A stretch of 64,000 nt of DNA from Verrucomicrobiota bacterium (GTDB lineage: Bacteria > Verrucomicrobiota > Verrucomicrobiia > Limisphaerales > PALSA-1396): assembly GCA_016200005.1 (NCBI GenBank), contig JACQFP010000085.1, positions 1-64,000 of the forward strand, read 5' to 3'. Shown piece after piece: positions 53,284-62,048 of the stretch. The position numbers were made by a program, and so were the translations under genes. The stretch's first letter is position 1. Each line of letters begins with the position of its first letter. The notes beneath the pieces are model-generated. The model was given only the letters and a program-made list of their open reading frames with translations, was not told the DNA's origin and ran no database searches.

Positions 53284-55914
53284 TCATTGTTCTCCTCCAT
53301 CCGCCCCGCCGCCGTCGAGGTCGATGAGAATGTCCCGCGGCTCGGCGCCCTTGCTGGGACCGACGACACCACGATTTTCCAGTTCGTCCATGATGCGGGC
53401 CGCGCGCGTGTAGCCGAGGCGCAGGCGGCGTTGCATCAAGGAAACGCTGGCTTTCTGTTCGCTGCGAATCACTTCGATGCATTGCTGCATGAGTTCCTCG
53501 TCTTCGTCAATTCCGCTTTCATTGTCAAAGTTGCCCGCGGGTTTGGAGAGTTGTCGGTGTATCTCCATTTCGTAGCTCGGTTTGCCCTGCTTGGCGATGA
53601 AGTCCACAATGGTTTGAATTTCGTGATCCGTGATGAGCGCGCCCTGGGCGCGAATCAGTTTGGCCGAACCGGGCGGCAGATAAAGCATGTCGCCTTTGCC
53701 GAGCAATTTGTCGGCGCCCATCGCGTCGAGAATCGTGCGCGAATCCACTTTGGCGGCGACTTGGAACGCGATGCGCGCGGGAATGTTCGCCTTGATGACG
53801 CCCGTGATGACATCGACACTGGGCCGTTGCGTGGCGACGATGCAATGGATGCCGGCCGCGCGCGCCATCTGCGTGATGCGGGCGATGGCCATCTCAACGT
53901 CGGCGGGCGCCACCAACATCAGGTCGGCCAACTCGTCGATGATGACCACGATGTAACTGAGCTTGTCGGGAATGACGATGTCCTCCTCGCGCGGCACCAC
54001 GATTTCCTCGTCCACCTCGACGGCAAATCCGTCCGAGCCGGCTTCGACCTTTTCCTTTTTAGCCATGAGCGGAAGTTCGGGTTCGGTTTGTCGTATCGGC
54101 TTGTGCTTGGGCCGCTCGTTGAACGATTTGATGTTCCGCACCCCGACGCGCGCAAAAATCTGGTAGCGCTTTTCCATTTCGTTGACGACCCAGCGCAAGG
54201 CGAGGATGACTTTCTTCGGATCGGTCACGACCGGCACGACGAGGTGCGGCAAGGTGTTGTAATGTTGCAGCTCGACCACCTTGGGATCGATCATCACAAA
54301 ACGAAGCTGATCGGGCGAAAAACGAAAAAGCAACGAGGCAATGATGGCATTGATGCAAACCGATTTGCCGGAGCCGGTGCTGCCGGCGATCATCAGGTGC
54401 GGCATTTCACCGAGGTCGGCCACGATTGGGTGACCGTAAACGTCCTTGCCCAGCGCCAGCGGAATTCGGGCCTTCGTACTCCGCCACTCCTCGGACTCCA
54501 ACAAGTCGCGCATGATGACCTTGGTCTTGATCAGGTTCGGAACTTCCACCCCCACCGAACTTTTGCCGGGCACTGGTGCAAGGATGTGAATGCGTTCGGC
54601 TTTGAGCGCGGCAGCGATGTTGTTGCTGAGTGCGGTGATTTTTTCGAGCTTCACACCGGGCGCGGGATGCAACTCGTAGCGAGTGATGGTCGGGCCTTTG
54701 GTGATGTCGCCCAGCGAAACCTCGATTTCAAACTGCGCGAGCGTCTGTTGCATCAGCCTCGCATTGGCCATCAATTCTTCCTTCGACTCGGTTGGCTTGA
54801 TGGTGGCGTCGGGATACTGAAGAAAATCAATCGACGGCAACTGGTAGTTGCCGATCAATGGGGTGGCGGCGACAGCGATTGGCTTCGGTTTCTTCGGCGC
54901 AGGTTTCGGCTTTGTAACCGGCGGTGCGGGAGCAGCCGAAACAGGATCGATGTGGATCGCGGGTTCTGATTTGGCATCGCCCGCTGGCTTATCCGCTTCT
55001 TCTGGTTTTGATTTGCCGATCGGTTCCAGCTCCTTGCCCAAGACATCCGCGGTGGTTGCGGCGGCGACTTCGCGGGCGGGAATGATTTCGACTTCGTCGG
55101 GTGGCGCTGGTTCTTTCGGCAGTTCTGCCGCCTTCTTGGAGCGGGGTGTGGCGGTGGCGGTTCTGGCCTGCGGCACACTCAGATCCCGAACGGTCGGTTC
55201 GGGCACGGGGCGGAGATCGGCGCCGAGGCCGGCCTTTTCCACCTGCTCGTGCAGTTTGCGTGCCTGCTTTTCGAGTTCACGGGCGCGGCGTTCGAGCGCT
55301 TTTTCTTCCGCGGTCATGCCCTCCACGGTTTCCGTTTTGGGCGACCACAAACCGCGCAGCCAGTCGCCGAGGCCGAAATTGGTCAGGAACAACAAGCTGA
55401 TGAAATAGAGCGTCGCGTAAATGATGGCGGCGCCGACCTTGCCGAGCATCCAGAAGGCATATTCGTAGGTGAAGTAACCGAGCCAGCCACCCACGCTCTG
55501 CGTCGCCAATTTCTCCTTGGCTGCGCCCAGCCATCCGCCCGACTCCATCATGTGCAGGAGGCCCGTGAGGGACATCAAGAGCATCGTCGCCCACAGGATT
55601 GACCACCGTGATCGCTCCCGCAGATACCCCAGGAAGTTGAACAAATACGCCACGCCGAAAGCGGTCAACAGCAGCGGCACCGCATAAGCCCCGACCCCGA
55701 GCACGACGAAGAAGGCGAATGCCAGATGGGCGCCAATGGTACCGATCCAGTTGTGCGTGGGATGATTCGGTGGATTGCGAATGAACGAGAGATCGTAACG
55801 GTCGAAGGAAAGCTGGGCCACCATGAGCAACAACGCACCGGCGATCAGCACCACGCCAATGATGTCGTTAAACCCACGCGCCGATGTCGAGTCGGTCGAT
55901 TCCTTTCGAGCCAT
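53284..55914 (-). CDS. ftsK: DNA translocase FtsK
   Basis: The 876-residue protein has four N-terminal membrane helices (about 20-190), a Pro/Ala-rich linker (about 250-350), and the FtsK motor with Walker A GSTGSGKS, Walker B IVVIIDELADLM and the IATQRPS block. The C-terminal gamma winged-helix domain (about 810-870: QCIEVIRSEQKASVSLMQRRL, GYTRAARIMDELE) reads KOPS-like sites. FtsK pumps chromosome DNA at the septum so that dimers are resolved. The gene is complete. The 571-residue plus-strand frame over it is a shadow. Confidence 0.95.
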   Translation of the reverse strand: MARKESTDSTSARGFNDIIGVVLIAGALLLMVAQLSFDRYDLSFIRNPPNHPTHNWIGTIGAHLAFAFFVVLGVGAYAVPLLLTAFGVAYLFNFLGYLRERSRWSILWATMLLMSLTGLLHMMESGGWLGAAKEKLATQSVGGWLGYFTYEYAFWMLGKVGAAIIYATLYFISLLFLTNFGLGDWLRGLWSPKTETVEGMTAEEKALERRARELEKQARKLHEQVEKAGLGADLRPVPEPTVRDLSVPQARTATATPRSKKAAELPKEPAPPDEVEIIPAREVAAATTADVLGKELEPIGKSKPEEADKPAGDAKSEPAIHIDPVSAAPAPPVTKPKPAPKKPKPIAVAATPLIGNYQLPSIDFLQYPDATIKPTESKEELMANARLMQQTLAQFEIEVSLGDITKGPTITRYELHPAPGVKLEKITALSNNIAAALKAERIHILAPVPGKSSVGVEVPNLIKTKVIMRDLLESEEWRSTKARIPLALGKDVYGHPIVADLGEMPHLMIAGSTGSGKSVCINAIIASLLFRFSPDQLRFVMIDPKVVELQHYNTLPHLVVPVVTDPKKVILALRWVVNEMEKRYQIFARVGVRNIKSFNERPKHKPIRQTEPELPLMAKKEKVEAGSDGFAVEVDEEIVVPREEDIVIPDKLSYIVVIIDELADLMLVAPADVEMAIARITQMARAAGIHCIVATQRPSVDVITGVIKANIPARIAFQVAAKVDSRTILDAMGADKLLGKGDMLYLPPGSAKLIRAQGALITDHEIQTIVDFIAKQGKPSYEMEIHRQLSKPAGNFDNESGIDEDEELMQQCIEVIRSEQKASVSLMQRRLRLGYTRAARIMDELENRGVVGPSKGAEPRDILIDLDGGGADGGEQ

Positions 55915-55974
55915 GGGTGCACGTTAACAGTTTGAGATTCAAAGTTCAAAGTTGAAATACGCCACGTCGCCCGA

Positions 55975-56002
55975 TTGACTTGCCCCGGCGCTTTGTTAGC
56001 GT
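55975..56002 (+). promoter_or_regulatory. possible sigma-70 promoter for the YihY-like gene
   Basis: TTGACT (55975-55980) and TAGCGT (55997-56002) are 16 bp apart in the 100 bp space between divergent ftsK and the YihY-like gene. The predicted start is only a few nt before ATG 56015, so the mRNA would be almost leaderless. Confidence 0.35.
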
Positions 56003-56014
56003 TGCGGCAGCGTC

Positions 56015-57754
56015 ATGTCGAAAAAATCTTTTGCCCGTCTCGCGCGCATTGTAACTGGCGCTTTTGGCGCAGCAGGCGACGAGACGTTTTCTCTGGAAGC
56101 CGGCCTGTCGCGGTTCGAGAAGTTCGTCCACTTCTGGGTGCTGGTGGTGGGCAGCTTTCGGCGCAACCGCTGTCCGGTCCGCGCCTCCGCGCTTTCCTTC
56201 ACCACGCTGCTCGCGCTCATCCCCATGCTCGCCGTGGCCATGAGCGTCACCACCATGTTTCTCAAGTCCGAGGGACAGGGGCAGATTGAGTCATTCATCG
56301 AGAAGTTCGTGGAACAGATGATCCCGACGCCGATGGCTGAAACGAGCGGCTCGCCTGACGCCGCGGAGTCTCCAGACACGAACGCGCCGCCAGCAGTTCC
56401 ACCCGGCAACGACTTGGTAACGACGGCTGTCGGTGAAAGCAAGCCGACGGAGAGCGCTGGCCAGACGAATGCCCCGGCGTCGCCGATTCGTGACGAGCGT
56501 GTGGTGGCCGTGCAAAAAAAAGCGGCGGGTAAAATCCATGAATTCATCCAAAACGCGTACAGCGGCCGGATTGGCGTGGTGGGGGTGGTGTTCCTGTTGT
56601 GGACGGCGATCGTGATGTTGACGCGCGTGGAAGAAACGTTCAACGACATCTGGGGCGTGACGCAAGGGCGAAACTGGCTTTCCCGCGTTGTGCTGTATTG
56701 GGCGACGATCACGCTCGGGCCGCTGCTGCTGGTTGGGGCGCTGGGATTGGCCACGGGATCGCATTTTCAGAAGACGCGCGCTTTCATCACCGATGTGCCA
56801 TTTGTCGAACCGGTGTTCTCCCAACTGCTGCCGGTGATCGTGATCACGATCACTTTTGCGCTCTTCTACAAATTGATGCCCAACACCAGGGTGCAGTTCG
56901 GCGCGGCGCTGGTGGGCGGCGCGCTCGCGGGAACGGCGTGGCACCTGTTCAACGTGTTCAGTCTCTATGTCGGGTCGCGCGCCGTGAACGCCAGCAAAAT
57001 CTACGGCAGTCTCGCGCTCGTGCCCTTGCTCATGCTCGGACTTTACACCGTGTGGGTGATCGTGCTGTTCGGCGCGCAAGTGGCCTACGCGTACCAGAAT
57101 CGCGAATCATATTTGCAGGAAAAGCTCGCCGAGAATGTGAATCAACGCGGGCGCGAGTTCGTGGCGTTACGGCTGATGACGTGCATCGGCCAGCGGTTTA
57201 ATCGCGGCCAGCCGCCGCCCACGGTGCGGGAAATGTCCCGCGAGCTCGGCATCCCGAGCAAGCTTGTGCAGCAGGTTTTGCAGACGTTGCTCGCCGCGCG
57301 GCTCGTGGTGGAAGTCTCCGGAACGGAGGGCGGTTATTCCCCGGCGCGCCCACTCGAAGCGATCAACGGCCATCACATCCTGCTCGCCATGCGCGCCACA
57401 CAGGGGCAGGAATTGGTCACGCGTGATGAACCGGTGCGCCTGGAGGTTTATGGCGAGTTCGCCCGCATCCAGGCGGCGGAAAAGGCGGCGGCGTCATCGG
57501 TCACGATGCTGGCACTGGTCAACCGCGCGCAGGCGCGTTTGGAGATCGCGTCGCCAACCGTACCGGAAAAGGAAATCAATGCGACGACCGGCGTGGTCGA
57601 GGTGACGGAATTGCCCAACGAACCGGCTTTGGCCACAGTGCCCGAAGTTACGCCGACGGAAGACGGAATTAAACCCGCTTCACCCCAGCTACGCGCAACG
57701 ACCGGCCCCATGGCCGAGGTCTCCACCGACGACAACCAAACCTTTCCTTTATGA
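56015..57754 (+). CDS. YihY/BrkB family membrane protein with C-terminal HTH
   Basis: This 579-residue protein has the six-helix YihY core (RASALSFTTLLALIPMLAVAM, TAIVMLTRVEETFNDIWGV, AYAYQNRESYLQEKL). A Pro/Ala/Ser-rich insert of about 60 residues (about 107-168) splits the first loop. After the core come a winged-helix region (LMTCIGQRFNRGQPPPTVREM) and an acidic, Thr-rich tail. YihY proteins were once misnamed RNase BN; their function is unclear. The stop overlaps the alanine dehydrogenase start by 4 bp. Confidence 0.85.
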   Translation: MSKKSFARLARIVTGAFGAAGDETFSLEAGLSRFEKFVHFWVLVVGSFRRNRCPVRASALSFTTLLALIPMLAVAMSVTTMFLKSEGQGQIESFIEKFVEQMIPTPMAETSGSPDAAESPDTNAPPAVPPGNDLVTTAVGESKPTESAGQTNAPASPIRDERVVAVQKKAAGKIHEFIQNAYSGRIGVVGVVFLLWTAIVMLTRVEETFNDIWGVTQGRNWLSRVVLYWATITLGPLLLVGALGLATGSHFQKTRAFITDVPFVEPVFSQLLPVIVITITFALFYKLMPNTRVQFGAALVGGALAGTAWHLFNVFSLYVGSRAVNASKIYGSLALVPLLMLGLYTVWVIVLFGAQVAYAYQNRESYLQEKLAENVNQRGREFVALRLMTCIGQRFNRGQPPPTVREMSRELGIPSKLVQQVLQTLLAARLVVEVSGTEGGYSPARPLEAINGHHILLAMRATQGQELVTRDEPVRLEVYGEFARIQAAEKAAASSVTMLALVNRAQARLEIASPTVPEKEINATTGVVEVTELPNEPALATVPEVTPTEDGIKPASPQLRATTGPMAEVSTDDNQTFPL

Positions 57755-58854
57755 TTATTGGCGTCCCCAAGGAGATTAAGGAGTACGAGTATCGCGTGGC
57801 GCTGTTGCCATCGGCCGCCTATCAACTGATCAAGCGCGGCCATTCGGTGGTGGTGGAGCGCGGGGCGGGCGCCGGCGCGGGTTTTCCGGACGCCGAATAC
57901 GAACAGGCCGGCGCGAAGTTGGTGGCCGCGCACACCGCGGTGTTCGAACAGGCCGAGCTCATTGTGAAGGTGAAGGAGCCCTTGCCCGGCGAATACTCTT
58001 TGCTGCGAGCGGGTCAGTTGCTGTTCACGTATCTTCACCTCGCCGCGAGCAAACCACTCACCCAGGCTCTCCTCGAATCCGGTGTCATCGCGTTGGCGTA
58101 CGAGACCGTGGAAGTTAATCGCCGCCTGCCGCTGCTCGAACCGATGAGCGAAATTGCCGGGCGGATGAGTGTGCTGGTGGGTGGCTACTTTCTGGCCAGA
58201 CACATCGGCGGCAGCGGCGTGTTGCTGGGTGGCGTGCCGGGTGTGTTGCCGGGAAAGGTGGTGGTGCTGGGTGGTGGCACCTCGGGCATCAACGCGGCAC
58301 GCATGGCCCAGGGGCTTGGCGCGGACGTAACGATTCTCGAAGTGGACTGGGAGCGGATGCGTTTTCTGGACATCACACTGCACACGGCCCACACACTTTA
58401 CTCGAACGAAGCGCATATGATGGAGCTTCTGCCAGAAGTGGACCTGCTCATCGGTGCGGTGCTGGTGCCCGGTGCCCGAGCGCCGAAATTGATCAACAGG
58501 GAAATGTTGCGCCGGATGGGACCCGGCAGCGTGCTGGTGGACATCGCGATCGACCAGGGCGGTTGCGCCGAAACTTCCCGTCCCACCACCCACCATGATC
58601 CCGTATTTGTGGAGGAGGGTGTGATTCATTATTGCGTGGCGAACATGCCGGGCGCTTATGCGCGCACCGCAACGCAGGCGCTGACCAATGTGACCTATCG
58701 CTATATCGAGATGTTAGCCGATCACGGCCTTGCGGAAACGTGCCAGCGACTACCGGCCTTTATTAGCGGCATCAATGTGATGGCGGGAAAAGTCACACAC
58801 AAGGCCGTCGCCGAAGCGCACGGAATGCCGTATTCACCACCCGAGTTCGAGTGA
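57751..58854 (+). CDS. ald: alanine dehydrogenase
   Basis: Ald reversibly oxidises L-alanine to pyruvate and ammonia with NAD+. The 367-residue protein begins MIIGVPKEIKEYEYRVAL, has the catalytic Lys in VKVKEP, the His in LFTYLHLAASKP and the NAD-binding VVLGGGTSGINAARMA. The length and motifs are normal for the family. The ATGA overlap with the YihY-like gene means translational coupling, although no metabolic link is evident. Confidence 0.95.
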   Translation: MIIGVPKEIKEYEYRVALLPSAAYQLIKRGHSVVVERGAGAGAGFPDAEYEQAGAKLVAAHTAVFEQAELIVKVKEPLPGEYSLLRAGQLLFTYLHLAASKPLTQALLESGVIALAYETVEVNRRLPLLEPMSEIAGRMSVLVGGYFLARHIGGSGVLLGGVPGVLPGKVVVLGGGTSGINAARMAQGLGADVTILEVDWERMRFLDITLHTAHTLYSNEAHMMELLPEVDLLIGAVLVPGARAPKLINREMLRRMGPGSVLVDIAIDQGGCAETSRPTTHHDPVFVEEGVIHYCVANMPGAYARTATQALTNVTYRYIEMLADHGLAETCQRLPAFISGINVMAGKVTHKAVAEAHGMPYSPPEFE

Positions 58855-59308
58855 CCAGAAGACGGAAGTCCACATCGCACGATCGCCTCGGTGACCACAC
58901 AAAAACTGATCGGTATTTCGTCGTTAATCTTCGTTCGGCAACTGAGTTCTCTCATTCGGTTGAAATCCGCTCGCTGCCAAATGCATTGAATATCAAGTTT
59001 GCGGGAGGAAGTGTTGTTGAACGTACGAGGTCAACCTCGAATCGATCAACAATCACGCTTCATTGGCGGGCAGATATCGATCCTGATCCAGCGTTTTATC
59101 GCCTCGTAAATAGACATTGTTTGTCCATTCGAAAGACACAACTCACGAGAGTGCGGAAACATTGCGAGTCCTATTCTTCTCATTTAAGCATCGGCTACTT
59201 CGCGAAAGGCCGTCGGCATCTTTGCTGGGATGCCCCCTGTTTGTCAGAAGCCAAGCGTCAACGCAATTGGCAAGTCACTTGCTATTCACAATAAAAAACA
59301 GTGAACGT
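58855..59308. other. intergenic region before the pseudopilin operon, 454 bp
   Basis: The region between ald and the pseudopilin operon is less GC-rich than its surroundings. A 147-codon frame (58851-59294) crosses it but has no family features and poor codon character, so I do not call a gene. The only supported element is the sigma-54-type site at 59268. A longer leader or a binding site for an activator of that promoter would be expected upstream; no clear inverted repeat was found. Confidence 0.5.
59268..59283 (+). promoter_or_regulatory. sigma-54-type promoter of the pseudopilin operon
   Basis: TGGCAAGTCACTTGCT agrees with the consensus TGGCACG-N4-TTGCW in every defined position but one (A for C), with correct GG-to-GC spacing. 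Transcription would start near 59294, about 15 nt before the ATG at 59309. Pilin genes of several bacteria are sigma-54-dependent. Confidence 0.5.
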
Positions 59309-59779
59309 ATGAAGATTGAACAGGAGGTTTGCTCCAAGGCTTATGGTCGGCTCGGCGGGTTCTCGCTCGTCGAAACCGTCGTTGGGATGGGGATTATGGG
59401 TGTAGCTGCTCTGGCGCTCCTCTCGGGATTTACAGGTGGTTTTTTCACGATGCAAATGGCCCGTGAAAATCAGCGCGCCACCCAGATTATTCTGGAAAAG
59501 ACTGAAACCATCCGACTTTACAATTGGGATCAGGTTAATTCCAACGGCTTCATCCCCTCCACGTTTACCGCGACTTATGACCCGCAGGGCACCAACAGTT
59601 CGGTTGGGACGATTTACAACGGTACCCTGATCATCACGAATGTGGGCATTAACGCGTCATACAGCAACGACATGAAACGGGTGATCGTCACACTCAATTG
59701 GCAGACCGGAAACGTGAACCGTAGCCGGACCTACACAACCTTTATTGGCCGCAATGGAATTCAAAATTACATCTACTGA
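59309..59779 (+). CDS. prepilin-type N-methylation protein (minor pseudopilin)
   Basis: From ATG 59309 the product has 156 residues. A prepilin leader ends in RLGG and is followed by FSLVETVVGMGIMGVAALAL, giving the expected Gly-Phe cleavage site and Glu5. After the helix come a short loop and a beta-rich C-terminus (GTLIITNVGINASYS, RVIVTLNWQTGN) typical of pseudopilins such as GspI/PilV. The frame open to 59117 upstream is not used. It is the first of three overlapping genes. Confidence 0.85.
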   Translation: MKIEQEVCSKAYGRLGGFSLVETVVGMGIMGVAALALLSGFTGGFFTMQMARENQRATQIILEKTETIRLYNWDQVNSNGFIPSTFTATYDPQGTNSSVGTIYNGTLIITNVGINASYSNDMKRVIVTLNWQTGNVNRSRTYTTFIGRNGIQNYIY

Positions 59780-60314
59780 ATTTCGTGCCCCTTCCAGCGT
59801 GACCGGCATGCTGTTGGTTGAGATGCTGGTGGCGCTCGCAATCGGGTCACTGCTGGTGCTCGTCCTTTGCGCACTTTCTTACTACAGCACCTATAGCTTT
59901 GTTTCGCTCGCCAACTATGTCGATTTGGACCGTTTCAATCGCAATGCCATGGACACCATGACCAAGGAAATGCGCCAAACCAAGCGAGTTACTAGTTTTG
60001 CGACCAACAGCATCACGTTCGAGGATTACGATGGACGTGCCCTGACCTACACTTACAACCCCGGAGCAAAGACGTTGACCAGACTCAAGGACGGTGCGAC
60101 CACCCAGGTGATGACTTATTGCGATTCCCTCTATTTCACAATCAACCAGCGAAATCCTGTGGGTGGCTCCTACGATGTTTACCCGGTAGCGACCGCTGGC
60201 ACCGCCAAGGTCGTCAACGTCACCTGGAGATGTTCCCACACCATTCTCGGCCGAGTAGCCAATACAGAAAACGTTCAAACCGCGCGAATCGTCATCCGCA
60301 AACAAGGCACATGA
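59754..60314 (+). CDS. prepilin-type protein (PilW/GspJ-like)
   Basis: The 186-residue protein from ATG 59754 has a prepilin-type leader and hydrophobic helix: VTG followed by MLLVEMLVALAIGSLLV, with Met rather than Phe at the first mature position and Glu5 kept. The body has strands such as TSFATNSITFEDYDGRALTYTY and NVTWRCSHTILG. It resembles GspJ/PilW minor pseudopilins. It overlaps the previous gene by 26 bp and its stop overlaps the next start. Confidence 0.82.
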   Translation: MEFKITSTEFRAPSSVTGMLLVEMLVALAIGSLLVLVLCALSYYSTYSFVSLANYVDLDRFNRNAMDTMTKEMRQTKRVTSFATNSITFEDYDGRALTYTYNPGAKTLTRLKDGATTQVMTYCDSLYFTINQRNPVGGSYDVYPVATAGTAKVVNVTWRCSHTILGRVANTENVQTARIVIRKQGT

Positions 60315-61663
60315 AAACACGACTCATCCAAACACCAACGCTCCGAGGCAACACGTTGCTCGTCACGTTGTTCATCACCTCGATCATCGGCATTGTTTTG
60401 GCCAGTTACCTCACGCTGGTTCGAAATCAAAACTCTCTCACCATGCGTTCGCAAGCGTGGAATTCCGCCATCACCGTGATTGAAGCGGGCATTGAGGAGG
60501 GTCTGACTCATCTCAATGCGCACGGCACGACCAACCTTCTGTGCGATGGTTGGACGCTGAGTGGCGGTTTGTACTCCATGACGCGCACGATCGGCGATAG
60601 TTACTACGTCGTAACCATTTCCTCTGATTTCAATCCCGCCATTGTTTCTTACGGTTACGTACCGTTGCCTTCGTACGCAATGGTGAATCAGAATTCATTT
60701 TTTGCGACTGCCGGCGTCAACTACGATTCCGCACCCTACGTCAACCGCGCGGTTCGCGTGACCACCCGGCGCAACGGCACTTTCACCAAGGCGATGGTGG
60801 CCAAGCAGACCATCGACATGAACGGGAACAACATCGAGACCGATAGCTTTGACTCAACTAATCCAACGTATAGCACAGGTGGCCAGTACGACGTTACGAA
60901 GCGGAAAGACAATGGAGATGTCGCCAGCAATGACACCATCGTCAACTCCATCAACGTCGCCAATGCCAATATCCGAGGTCACGTCTCCACCGGGCCACAT
61001 GGCACCGTCAACGTCGGTCCGAATGGGGTTGTGGGCAACGCCAATTGGGTCAACGCTGGCAATCACGGCATCCAGCCGGGGTACTTTACTGACGATATGA
61101 ATGTGACTTTTAATGATGTTTCTGCGCCGTTCAACGGTGGGGCGGCCTCGCCCAGCGGGGGAAATTACAACGGCGACTCCTACACCTACATCCTCGGCAC
61201 CGATAATTACCAGATGTCGAGTCTCAGCATGAGTGGGAGTAAGAACATGATTGTGACTGGAAACGCAGTTTTGTATGTAACTGGCAATGCAAGCCTGAGT
61301 GGCAATGCCTACATAAAAATAGCGCCAGGCGCCACCTTGAAGATGTATGTCGCGGGAAGTGCGTCTCTTAACGGGAATGGAATCATAAACCAGAGCCAGT
61401 ACGCCACGAACTTCATGTATTATGGGTTGCCCTCCAATACTACTCTTTCGCTCACTGGCAACGGGACTTTTAAAGGCGTGATCTATGCGCCCAGTGCGGA
61501 GTTCAGCTTAAACGGTGGCGGTTCAGGCACTGACGATTTTATTGGCGCCAGCGTGACAAAAACCGTGACTATGAACGGCCACTTCAAATTCCACTATGAC
61601 GAAGCCCTCATTGGTTTCGGTGGTGGCGGAAAATACATCGTCACCTCCTGGAACGAGATCTGA
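60311..61663 (+). CDS. PilX-like pseudopilin-associated protein with repetitive beta domain
   Basis: The 450-residue protein from ATG 60311 (ATGA overlap) starts with a PilX-like hydrophobic helix (GNTLLVTLFITSIIGIVLA). The last 250 residues contain repeated Gly/Asn/Ser strands (MSGSKNMIVTGNAVLYVTGNASLSGNAYI, SASLNGNGIINQ, LSLTGNGTFKGVIYAPSAEF), which suggest a beta-helix like the one in polymer-forming or DUF7305 proteins. It should be exported and could sit at the tip or side of a pseudopilus. Expression is presumably shared with the two preceding genes. Confidence 0.75.
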   Translation: MKTRLIQTPTLRGNTLLVTLFITSIIGIVLASYLTLVRNQNSLTMRSQAWNSAITVIEAGIEEGLTHLNAHGTTNLLCDGWTLSGGLYSMTRTIGDSYYVVTISSDFNPAIVSYGYVPLPSYAMVNQNSFFATAGVNYDSAPYVNRAVRVTTRRNGTFTKAMVAKQTIDMNGNNIETDSFDSTNPTYSTGGQYDVTKRKDNGDVASNDTIVNSINVANANIRGHVSTGPHGTVNVGPNGVVGNANWVNAGNHGIQPGYFTDDMNVTFNDVSAPFNGGAASPSGGNYNGDSYTYILGTDNYQMSSLSMSGSKNMIVTGNAVLYVTGNASLSGNAYIKIAPGATLKMYVAGSASLNGNGIINQSQYATNFMYYGLPSNTTLSLTGNGTFKGVIYAPSAEFSLNGGGSGTDDFIGASVTKTVTMNGHFKFHYDEALIGFGGGGKYIVTSWNEI

Positions 61664-62048
61664 CAGCAATGCTGATTGAATTCCTGAAGATCCCGTCAGT
61701 GGGCAGCATTTGCCCTGGCAAGAACCCGGGGATCGTCTGACGACCACGCGTGGGCCGACACATTTGGAACGGCACAAGGCCTCGCGAGATTAACTCTTTC
61801 TAACGCGCCCAGCTTGGGAAGAAGCAGGCTTGCAGTCGCAAGCCTGCACCTGCACGCAACTTGAACATAAACAGCGCCGGTGGCACTGGTGTCCGGGCTG
61901 CGGACGAATATCGGAAACATTCTCCTCGTACCAATCGGCCCGGCGGAGTTTCAGGCCCCCCCAACCTGCCGGCGCTTTCGAGGAACCATTGTGCTCGTGG
62001 CCGTGGCGAGAATTTCGAGGCGAGATGGGAGGAGAGAGGCGATGGCAG
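61664..62048. other. convergent intergenic region, 385 bp
   Basis: This space lies between the ends of the pseudopilin operon and the FtsK-like gene. No coding frame with family features is seen; a plus-strand frame that runs on into 62696 is the antisense of the FtsK-like gene. The one clear element is the hairpin at 61824, which could terminate transcription in both directions. Confidence 0.5.
61824..61847. repeat. perfect 10 bp inverted repeat
   Basis: GCAGGCTTGC (61824-61833) and GCAAGCCTGC (61838-61847) are exact complements around the loop AGTC. There is no T-tract on either side, so it is not a standard rho-independent terminator. It may be a dispersed palindrome or a processing site. 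Confidence 0.6.

Noticed and set aside
53254-54969. Plus-strand frame of 571 residues over ftsK
   Set aside because: It is the antisense of an intact FtsK, with no family motif and a His/Arg/Val-rich composition typical of shadows in GC-rich DNA.
58851-59294. Small gene of 147 residues before the prepilins
   Set aside because: It has no family similarity that I can see, an Arg/Ser/His-rich composition and overlaps the sigma-54-type promoter.
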